A DNA stretch of 5,644 bases from Propionibacteriaceae bacterium (lineage in GTDB: Bacteria > Actinomycetota > Actinomycetes > Propionibacteriales > Propionibacteriaceae), in NCBI GenBank assembly GCA_031254155.1, contig JAIRVA010000092.1, forward strand, positions 1 through 5,644, in the 5' to 3' direction. Numbering within the stretch: position 1 is the first letter of the stretch; the number at the start of each line of letters is the position of its first letter. Below the pieces are notes generated by a model, which did no database searches, was not told where the DNA came from, and worked only from the letters and a program-made list of their open reading frames with translations. Shown one piece after another: positions 1-4,937 of the stretch. The translations under genes and the position numbers were made by a program.

Positions 1-26
1 GTGTGGCCCCTCCCCCCGACATTTCT

Positions 27-1430
27 TTACGACCGCTGGACCGAGCGCTCCCAGGCGTCCCCACCGGGAGTGCGAATAAGACCGGTGAAGCCGGCGTCGG
101 CGATGAGGTGGTGGGGCGCGGCGTAGGTGATGGTCGCGCGGGCGAGGTCGCCCGGCCGGGGTACCGCCGCCCCCTCGGGTACGGCGACGTGGACGAGGCG
201 GTTGTCGCGCGCCCGGCCCGACAGGCGCCGCGTCGTACCGTCCTTGCGGCCTTCGCCCGTCGCGAACAGGACCTCCACCTCGCGGCCCACCAGGGCCTTG
301 TTCTCCGCCCAGGCGATGGCGTCGATGACCTCGACCAGCCGCTCGTACCGCTCCTGGACCACCGCGTGCGGCACCTGGTCCTCGCGGGCGCCGGCCGGGG
401 TGCCGGGCCGGACCGAGTACTGGAACGTGAACGCGGCCGCGAAGCGGGCCTCGCGCACCACGTCGAGCGTCGCCTCGAAGTCGGCCTCGGTCTCGCCCGG
501 GAAACCGACGATGATGTCCGTGGTGACCGCCGCCTCGGGCAGGCGGGCCCGGACGGCGTCCAGGATCGCCAGGAAGCGGTCGCGGCGGTACGCCCGGCGC
601 ATCGCCTTGAGGATGGTGTCGGACCCGGATTGCAGCGGCATGTGCAGGCTCGGCATGACGTTGCCCGTCTCGGCCATGGCGGCGATCACCGAGTCGGTGA
701 AATACGCCGGGTGCGGCGACGCGAACCGGACCCTTCTGAGCCCCGCCACCTCCCCGCAGGCGCGCAACAGTTTTGCGAAGGCGTCGCGGTCGCCGAACTC
801 CACCCCGTACGTGTTGACGTTCTGCCCGAGCAGGGTGATCTCCTGCACCCCCTGGCCGGCCAGTTGTGTCACCTCGGCCAGGATGTCGCCGGGGCGCCGG
901 TCGGTCTCGCGGCCGCGGACCGACGGCACAATGCAGAAGGTACAGGTGTTGTTACAGCCGACCGAGATCGTCACCCAGCCGGAGTACGCCGACTCGCGCC
1001 GGACCGGCAGCGTCGAGGGGAACGCCACCAGCGAGTCGAGGATCTCGAGCTGGGCCGTCCCCTCCCGCCGGGCCCGCTCCAGCAACTCCGGCAGATGGCC
1101 GACGTTGTGGGTACCGAAGACGACATCGACCCACGGCGCTTTCTTCACAACGAGCGACTGCTCCATCTGCGCCATGCAGCCGCCGACCGCGATCTGCAGA
1201 CCGGGGTGAGCGACCTTGAGCGGCGCCAGGTGGCCCAGATTGCCGTAGAGCCGGTTGTCCGCGTTCTCCCGCACCGCACAGGTGTTGAAAACGATCACGT
1301 CGGGTGTCGTGCCCTCAGCCGCCGGGTGGTACCCCGCCGCCTCCAACAGGCCGGCAATCCGTTCGGAATCGTGGACGTTCATCTGGCACCCGTAGGTGAT
1401 GACCTCGTAGGTCCGTTCGTTACTAATCAC
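27..1430 (-). CDS. miaB: tRNA-2-methylthio-N6-dimethylallyladenosine synthase MiaB
   Basis: MiaB is a cytoplasmic radical-SAM enzyme that adds a methylthio group to isopentenyl-adenosine at position 37 of tRNAs reading UNN codons. From the GTG start the protein has 467 residues, normal for the family. The N-terminal domain (about 5-120) has the three auxiliary Fe-S cysteines: C15 in YGCQMN, C51 in NTCAVRENA and C85 in GGCMAQ. The radical-SAM CxxxCxxC motif is C159, C163 and C166. The stretch IIVGFPGET and the MiaB-type FQYSVRPGTPAG follow, and a TRAM RNA-binding domain spans about 379-446. A start at 1550 is open but would add 40 low-complexity residues translated from recX sequence. The GTG at 1430 lies just before the conserved YEVITYGCQMN block, behind a GGGAGGG stretch. 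The gene overlaps the recX stop by 8 bases, so it is probably co-transcribed with recA-recX. Identification is very secure; the start is well supported. Confidence 0.96.
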   Translation of the reverse strand: MISNERTYEVITYGCQMNVHDSERIAGLLEAAGYHPAAEGTTPDVIVFNTCAVRENADNRLYGNLGHLAPLKVAHPGLQIAVGGCMAQMEQSLVVKKAPWVDVVFGTHNVGHLPELLERARREGTAQLEILDSLVAFPSTLPVRRESAYSGWVTISVGCNNTCTFCIVPSVRGRETDRRPGDILAEVTQLAGQGVQEITLLGQNVNTYGVEFGDRDAFAKLLRACGEVAGLRRVRFASPHPAYFTDSVIAAMAETGNVMPSLHMPLQSGSDTILKAMRRAYRRDRFLAILDAVRARLPEAAVTTDIIVGFPGETEADFEATLDVVREARFAAAFTFQYSVRPGTPAGAREDQVPHAVVQERYERLVEVIDAIAWAENKALVGREVEVLFATGEGRKDGTTRRLSGRARDNRLVHVAVPEGAAVPRPGDLARATITYAAPHHLIADAGFTGLIRTPGGDAWERSVQRS

Positions 1431-2028
1431 CAGCCAGACTACCCTCCCGCTCGTCGACGACGCGCCGCACCGTCCGCATGACCACGGCCTGGGAGAAGCC
1501 CCGCCGCGCAAGCTGGCCGGCGAGCCGCCGCCTCGCGACGTCACGCTCAACCCCGGCCATCAGACCCAGGCGCTTGCGGGCGTACGCGAGCGCGATGTCC
1601 GCCTCGTCCACCGTCGCCGCCAGCGCGTCCGCGATGACCGGTTCTGCGATGCCTTTGCCGAGGAGTTCCCGCCGGAGCCGGGCCGCCGACAAGGACTTTG
1701 ACCGTTGTCTAGACTCGATCCAGTCCCGCGCGTAGGCCGCGTCGTCGAGCAGCCCGACCGCCTCGAACCGCGCCACCACGGCGTCGGCCACACCGGCCGG
1801 GGCGCCGCGCCCCACCAGGTCCGCCCGCAACTCCGCACTCGTCCGGCTCCGGGCGTTCAGGCGGCGCAGGGCGATCCGCTTCGCCGCGTCGAAGTCCACC
1901 TCGCCCGGCTCGTCTAAGGCCGGCTCATCCGGCGGGGCCGACGGTTCGGCGACCCGCACCGGTGGCCCGACCCCCGTCATCAACGCCCGCAGCGACTCGA
2001 TCGTCGCGGCCCGGTCCGCTGCCCCCAT
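1423..2028 (-). CDS. recX: Regulatory protein RecX
   Basis: RecX binds RecA filaments and inhibits strand exchange and ATP hydrolysis, limiting RecA activity after SOS induction. The 201-residue protein has the expected all-helical, Arg/Ala/Leu-rich core from about residue 46 to 195. That core is built of tandem three-helix repeats: AAKRIALRRLNARSRTSAEL, the family block GLLDDAAYARDW (92-103), a second repeat around SAARLRRELLGKGI, and a third around RRRLAGQLARRGFSQ. The first 45 residues are Pro/Glu-rich and poorly conserved. The ATG at 2028 begins 3 bases after the recA stop and has no clear Shine-Dalgarno sequence, which fits translational coupling to recA. An internal ATG at 1980 would give a 185-residue protein and cannot be excluded. 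The end overlaps the miaB start by 8 bases. The recA-recX pairing is the classic arrangement and supports the call. Confidence 0.95.
   Translation of the reverse strand: MGAADRAATIESLRALMTGVGPPVRVAEPSAPPDEPALDEPGEVDFDAAKRIALRRLNARSRTSAELRADLVGRGAPAGVADAVVARFEAVGLLDDAAYARDWIESRQRSKSLSAARLRRELLGKGIAEPVIADALAATVDEADIALAYARKRLGLMAGVERDVARRRLAGQLARRGFSQAVVMRTVRRVVDEREGSLAGD
1442..1448 (-). promoter_or_regulatory. Shine-Dalgarno sequence for miaB
   Basis: On the minus strand GGGAGGG lies inside the end of recX, 11 bases before the miaB GTG at 1430. The spacing is slightly long. It still supports this start over the one at 1550, because no start codon lies between it and the GTG and a later start would lose the essential first cysteine. 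Confidence 0.6.
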
Positions 2029-2031
2029 GGG

Positions 2032-3072
2032 CTAGAACGCGACTTCGCCGGTCACCGGGTCGACGCCCTCCGGCACGGTCTCGCCGATCCCGTACGCCGC
2101 CAGCAGTTTGCCCTCGATCTCGGCCGCCACCTCCGGATGGGTCTTCAGGAAGTTCCGGGCGTTCTCCTTGCCCTGGCCCAACTGGTCGCCGCCGTACGTG
2201 AACCACGACCCGGCCTTACGGATGAGGCCCTGCTCGACCCCCAGGTCGATGAGCCCGCCCTCGCGGGAGATGCCCTCACCGTACAAGATGTCAAACTCGG
2301 CCTGCTTGAACGGCGGCGCGACCTTGTTTTTGACCACCTTCACCCGCGTCCGGTTGCCGACGGTCTCCGAACCGTCCTTCAGCCCCTCGATGCGGCGCAC
2401 GTCGAGGCGGACCGACGAGTAGAACTTGAGCGCCCGCCCGCCGGTCGTGGTCTCCGGCGAGCCGAACATGACCCCGATCTTCTCCCGCAACTGGTTGATG
2501 AAGATCGCGGTCGTCTTGGCCGTCGCCAGGCCCCCCGTCATCTTGCGGAGCGCCTGGCTCATCAGGCGGGCCTGCAGACCGACGTGGGAGTCGCCCATCT
2601 CGCCCTCGATCTCCGCCCGGGGCGTGAGCGCCGCGACCGAGTCGATGACGACGAGGGTCAGCGCCCCCGACCGGACGAGCGTGTCCGCGATCTCCAGCGC
2701 CTGCTCGCCGTTGTCGGGCTGGCTCACGAGCAACTCGTCGGTGTTCACCCCGAGCTTGTGCGCGTAATCGGGATCCAGCGCGTGTTCCGCGTCGATGAAA
2801 GCGCAGATCCCGCCCGCCGACTGGGCACTGGCGATGGCGTGCAGGGCGAGGGTCGTCTTGCCGCTGGACTCCGGCCCGTAGATCTCCACGACCCGGCCCC
2901 GGGGCAGGCCCCCGATGCCCAGAGCGATGTCCAGGGCGATGGAACCGGTGGGGATCACCTCGATGGGCTGGTTCACCCGGTCGCCCAGTTTCATCACGGA
3001 ACCCTTGCCGTGTTGCTTCTCGATCTGGGCCAGAGCAGCCTCCAGGGCTTTCTCGCGGTCGGCGGTGGCCAT
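2032..3072 (-). CDS. recA: Recombinase RecA
   Basis: RecA forms ATP-dependent filaments on single-stranded DNA, carries out homologous pairing and strand exchange, and triggers LexA self-cleavage in the SOS response. The 346-residue protein is full length. It has Walker A GPESSGKT (66-73), catalytic E96, Walker B VVIDS with D144, the allosteric Q194 in INQLREKIGVMFG, and the conserved KVVKNKVAPPFKQAEFDILY block before GEGISREG. The last block is continuous, so no intein is present, unlike in Mycobacterium tuberculosis RecA. The short C-terminal tail is only mildly acidic. The ATG at 3072 is preceded by GAAAGG at a 6-base spacing and matches the family N-terminus (MATADREKALEAAL). The 178-base gap upstream contains a LexA box and a second damage-type promoter; recX follows after 3 bases. 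Identification is essentially certain. Confidence 0.99.
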   Translation of the reverse strand: MATADREKALEAALAQIEKQHGKGSVMKLGDRVNQPIEVIPTGSIALDIALGIGGLPRGRVVEIYGPESSGKTTLALHAIASAQSAGGICAFIDAEHALDPDYAHKLGVNTDELLVSQPDNGEQALEIADTLVRSGALTLVVIDSVAALTPRAEIEGEMGDSHVGLQARLMSQALRKMTGGLATAKTTAIFINQLREKIGVMFGSPETTTGGRALKFYSSVRLDVRRIEGLKDGSETVGNRTRVKVVKNKVAPPFKQAEFDILYGEGISREGGLIDLGVEQGLIRKAGSWFTYGGDQLGQGKENARNFLKTHPEVAAEIEGKLLAAYGIGETVPEGVDPVTGEVAF

Positions 3073-3078
3073 CTCGTA

Positions 3079-3084
3079 CCTTTC
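3079..3084 (-). promoter_or_regulatory. Shine-Dalgarno sequence for recA
   Basis: GAAAGG on the minus strand, 6 bases before the recA ATG. It is the clear ribosome-binding signal that fixes the recA start. Confidence 0.75.
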
Positions 3085-3123
3085 TGTGTCATCAAGCTGA
3101 CGCGGTGCCAGCCCTCATCTCAA

Positions 3124-3146
3124 ACCATAGGAGGAAGGTCGGACAA
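3124..3146 (-). promoter_or_regulatory. Putative RecA-NDp (PafBC-type) promoter of recA
   Basis: On the minus strand TTGTCCGAC is followed by exactly 8 bases and then TATGGT. The LexA-independent, DNA-damage-inducible promoter described for mycobacterial recA and its regulon has the form TTGTCRGTG-N8-TAnnnT, and PafBC activates it. Here the first five bases, the G at position 7, the spacer length and all three fixed positions of the -10 half agree. Positions 6, 8 and 9 differ. Transcription would begin about 45 bases before the recA ATG. Assignment is by motif and position only; pafB and pafC are not in this window. Confidence 0.55.
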
Positions 3147-3197
3147 TTTGACTATGACAGCCGAATCTGGGGATAACTTTCCTCGTCTCCCACCCTA

Positions 3198-3213
3198 ACA
3201 AACGTATGTTCGA
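3198..3213 (-). promoter_or_regulatory. LexA-binding SOS box upstream of recA
   Basis: The minus strand reads TCGAACATACGTTTGT. The actinobacterial and Bacillus-type LexA box is TCGAAC-N4-GTTCGA. The left half is perfect and the right half matches four of six positions, giving 10 of 12. It lies 125 bases before the recA ATG. A weak promoter may overlap its edge: TTGTTA (3201-3196), a 17-base spacer and AGTTAT (3178-3173), so bound LexA would cover the -35 region. In the known biology LexA represses until RecA filaments trigger its cleavage. The promoter hexamers are much less certain than the box. Confidence 0.78.
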
Positions 3214-3250
3214 AAATGGGGATTCCCGCCCGGCGTGTCGCACATCGGCC

Positions 3251-3445
3251 TCACAACTCGGAGTCCGGCAGTTCCAGCTGGGCCCACACGGCCCGCCAGA
3301 TCGCCTTGAAGGCGAGCCCGGCGGCGATGGCTTCGTTGACCGTCCGGCTGCCGAGATCCGCCATCACGACAAGATCGGCCCACGCCCGGACGTACCCCGC
3401 CCCGAGGACCGCCTCCATCCGCGACCACAGCTCGGTCTCCCGCAT
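3251..3445 (-). CDS. DUF3046 family protein, function unknown
   Basis: This 64-residue protein belongs to the small actinobacterial DUF3046 family that lies directly upstream of recA, for example Rv2738c in M. tuberculosis. Family features visible here are the MRETELWSRM start, a GxxY motif (GAGYVRAWADLV), LGSRTVNEAIAAG near residues 31-43, and KAIWRAVWAQLELP near the end. No signal peptide, membrane segment or cysteine is present; it looks like a small soluble helical protein rich in Trp and Ala. The ATG at 3445 lies one base after the clgR stop (TGACATG) without a good ribosome-binding site, so translation is probably coupled to clgR. No function is established that I know of. Its fixed place beside recA suggests, but does not show, a link to recombination or its regulation. 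Confidence 0.88.
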   Translation of the reverse strand: MRETELWSRMEAVLGAGYVRAWADLVVMADLGSRTVNEAIAAGLAFKAIWRAVWAQLELPDSEL

Positions 3446-3446
3446 G

Positions 3447-3731
3447 TCAGGCGGCCAGACGCAACGCCACGACGGCGTCGGACTCGTACGCGAGCAGCCG
3501 CTCGGCCACCTCCGCCATCAACTCGCCGACGCTCACCCCGAGCGCATCGGCGATCCAGGCCAAGACCTCGGACGACGCTTCCTTCTGGCCCCGCTCAATC
3601 TCGGACAGGTAGCCCAGGCTCATCTGGGCGTCCGCCGACACGTCCCGCAGGGTCCGGCGGGCCCGGAGGCGCAGGTCCCGGATGGTCTCCCCCATCGCTT
3701 CCCGCAGGAGGATCGTACGGCGTGGCTGCAT
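3447..3731 (-). CDS. clgR: ClgR-like XRE-family transcriptional regulator
   Basis: This is a 94-residue DNA-binding protein with one XRE-type helix-turn-helix domain (about 16-71). The HTH is TLRDVSADAQ (27-36) and the recognition helix SLGYLSEIERG (38-48), followed by QKEASSEVLAWIADALGV. The LREVxG-like N-terminus and the SLGYLSEIERGxKExSSE block are typical of ClgR, which activates clp protease genes in actinobacteria. The protein ends in RLAA. This resembles an ssrA tag and the alanine-ended ClgR tails through which ClpP1P2 complexes degrade this regulator. The ATG at 3731 is 10 bases after the cinA stop. A GTG at 3755 would add eight residues overlapping cinA and is less likely; the ribosome-binding site is weak either way (GGGA). 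The position after pgsA-cinA and before DUF3046-recA supports ClgR over a generic XRE regulator. Confidence 0.85.
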   Translation of the reverse strand: MQPRRTILLREAMGETIRDLRLRARRTLRDVSADAQMSLGYLSEIERGQKEASSEVLAWIADALGVSVGELMAEVAERLLAYESDAVVALRLAA

Positions 3732-3741
3732 GGGTCCCAGT

Positions 3742-4245
3742 CTACCGTGGCCCACCGTGAATCGGGACCGGTCGACGGGCCGTGTCGGCGAGCCCGTCGG
3801 CGAGGAGCGTGAGCGCCGCCCCGACCGCGGCCGCCCGGACCTCGCCGCGGGTCCCGGCGACCTGCACTTGCTGGGTACGGCACCCGGCGGGCCCGGCCAG
3901 GCCGAGCCACACCGTCCCGGCGGGTACCCCGTCGGACGGTCCCGGACCGGCCACCCCGGTCACGCCAATCCCCCAGTCGGCCCGGCAGACCCGGCGCACC
4001 CCCTGGGCCATGGCCGCCGCCACCGCGGCCGACACCACCCCGGACGTCGCGATGACCGCCGCGTCGACGCCGGCGAGCGCCGTCTTCAGATCGGTCGCGT
4101 ACGTGATGAGCCCGCCCCGGAGGACTTGGGACGCGCCGGGCACGTCCGTCAGTGTCCCGCTGACCAGCCCGCCCGTGACCGATTCGCACGTGGCCACCGT
4201 CTCCCCCCGGGCCACGAGCGTGCCGATGACGTCGCTAGCCCGCAC
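3742..4245 (-). CDS. cinA: CinA-family nicotinamide-nucleotide amidohydrolase (PncC domain)
   Basis: This 167-residue protein is the stand-alone CinA C-terminal (PncC) domain. In this family the domain deamidates nicotinamide mononucleotide to nicotinate mononucleotide in the pyridine-nucleotide salvage cycle. Visible signatures are CESVTGGLVSG (20-30) with the expected nucleophile S22, GGLITYATDLKTALAGV (44-60) with Y49 and K54 matching the conserved TYSNEAK region of E. coli PncC, and GVTGVAGPGPSDGVPAGTVWLG. The N-terminal nucleotide pyrophosphatase domain of two-domain CinA is absent, which is normal for many actinobacteria. The GTG at 4245 overlaps the pgsA end by 11 bases and is supported by GGAGG six bases upstream. 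The usual AES(C/L)TGG reads CESVTGG here, with the catalytic serine kept. The clgR start follows 10 bases after the stop. Confidence 0.93.
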   Translation of the reverse strand: MRASDVIGTLVARGETVATCESVTGGLVSGTLTDVPGASQVLRGGLITYATDLKTALAGVDAAVIATSGVVSAAVAAAMAQGVRRVCRADWGIGVTGVAGPGPSDGVPAGTVWLGLAGPAGCRTQQVQVAGTRGEVRAAAVGAALTLLADGLADTARRPVPIHGGPR

Positions 4246-4888
4246 GGCCGGCCTCCCCGGGGTGGGTGGCCAGCCAGTCCCGGCGCAGTTTCCACGCCCC
4301 GATGACGTAGTTGACCCCCGACACGACCGTCAGGATGAAGGCGATCCCCATCGCCACCACCGCGACCCAGTGCAGGATGACGCACGTCCAGTAGCACGCG
4401 GCGGGGGTCGCCGGGTCAGACATGTACGTGAGAAATGGCGCCAGCAAGCCCACCAGCGCGATCGTCTGGAAGAGGGTCTTCATCTTCCCCAGCCGGTCGG
4501 CCGCCTGGACCCCGTACTTCACGATCAGGAACCGCATGACCGTGATCCCCCACTCGCGCACGAGAATGATGATCACGACGAGCCACCACCACCACAGGTT
4601 CCACAAGATGGCGAGCCCGATCATGGCCATGCCCGTGACGGCCTTGTCGGCGATGGGGTCCCAGAGTTTGCCGAAGTTGGTGATGAGGTGGTACTTCCGG
4701 GCGATCTTGCCGTCGGCCAGGTCGGTCAGCAGCGCCAGCAGAAACACGCCCGTCGTCGCCCACCGCCAGCCCAGATCGTCCGGGTGCGCCAGGAGCATCC
4801 AGGCGAACAACGGGACCATGACCAGCCGGAGAACGGTCAACGCATTCGGCAGGTTCAGGACGGGAACGACCTTCTCTGACTCAGTCAT
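4235..4888 (-). CDS. pgsA: CDP-diacylglycerol--glycerol-3-phosphate 3-phosphatidyltransferase
   Basis: This is an integral membrane enzyme of the CDP-alcohol phosphatidyltransferase family. It condenses CDP-diacylglycerol with glycerol 3-phosphate to phosphatidylglycerophosphate, the precursor of phosphatidylglycerol and cardiolipin. The complete family signature DxxDGxxARx8GxxxDxxxD is present: D56, D59, G60, A63, R64, G73, D77 and D81. NLPNALTVLRLVMVP (12-26) is the typical first segment. Hydrophobic stretches follow at about 44-56, 83-110, 136-150 and 165-195, and the C-terminus is charged. Length is 217 residues. The family also includes phosphatidylinositol-phosphate and phosphatidylserine synthases; NLPNxLTxxR, REWGITVMR and the locus favour the PgsA subgroup. 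The substrate is therefore inferred. The ATG at 4888 has no Shine-Dalgarno sequence. It lies 49 bases after rimO and overlaps cinA by 11 bases. An unusual run of four tryptophans lies at 99-102. Confidence 0.92.
   Translation of the reverse strand: MTESEKVVPVLNLPNALTVLRLVMVPLFAWMLLAHPDDLGWRWATTGVFLLALLTDLADGKIARKYHLITNFGKLWDPIADKAVTGMAMIGLAILWNLWWWWLVVIIILVREWGITVMRFLIVKYGVQAADRLGKMKTLFQTIALVGLLAPFLTYMSDPATPAACYWTCVILHWVAVVAMGIAFILTVVSGVNYVIGAWKLRRDWLATHPGEAGRAG
4252..4256 (-). promoter_or_regulatory. Shine-Dalgarno sequence for cinA
   Basis: GGAGG, within GGGGAGG on the minus strand, lies six bases before the GTG at 4245 and inside the last pgsA codons. It decides the cinA start, which would otherwise be uncertain because the codon is GTG and overlaps pgsA. 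Confidence 0.75.
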
Positions 4889-4894
4889 AGGTGC

Positions 4895-4900
4895 ATTCTG
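4895..4900 (-). promoter_or_regulatory. Possible -10 element for a leaderless pgsA transcript
   Basis: CAGAAT on the minus strand (actinobacterial -10 consensus TAnnnT, one mismatch) ends six bases before the pgsA ATG. Transcription would then begin at or next to the start codon, which fits the lack of a Shine-Dalgarno sequence. No convincing -35 is visible, so this is weak. Confidence 0.28.
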
Positions 4901-4937
4901 TCACATTCGGGGCCGCCGGGCGACAGTGGTAAGAATT

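Noticed and set aside
1..26. miaB terminator or next gene start at the left edge
   Set aside because: Only 26 bases follow the miaB stop. They form a C-rich stretch with no hairpin, which is too little to judge.
3..1481. 492-residue open frame on the plus strand
   Set aside because: It is antisense to miaB, rich in Arg, Asp, Gly and Pro as expected for reverse-frame reading of high-G+C genes, and shows no recognisable domain. The minus-strand frame has every MiaB motif.
2260..2340. Intein insertion in recA
   Set aside because: The region around FKQAEFDILYGEGISREG is continuous and the protein has normal length, so no intein is present.
3168..3176. DnaA-box-like TTATCCCCA on the minus strand in the recA upstream gap
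   Set aside because: It is one base from TTATCCACA but stands alone, without a cluster or an A+T-rich unwinding region, and the neighbourhood is not an origin locus. A single near-match is expected by chance.
2137..3198. 353-residue open frame on the plus strand over recA
   Set aside because: It is a shadow of recA in a G+C-rich sequence; its composition is low-complexity and it has no motif.
3214..3250. Possible terminator between DUF3046 and recA (GGGAATCCC followed by ATTTT on the minus strand)
   Set aside because: The stem is only about three base pairs with a three-base loop. That is too weak for an intrinsic terminator, so read-through from DUF3046 into recA remains possible.
3732..3755. 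Longer clgR form starting at GTG 3755
   Set aside because: It adds only eight residues that overlap the cinA end, and the family N-terminus aligns better with the ATG at 3731.
3782..4879. 365-residue open frame on the plus strand over cinA and pgsA
   Set aside because: It is antisense to two clearly identified genes and has a Pro/Arg/His-rich composition without any domain.
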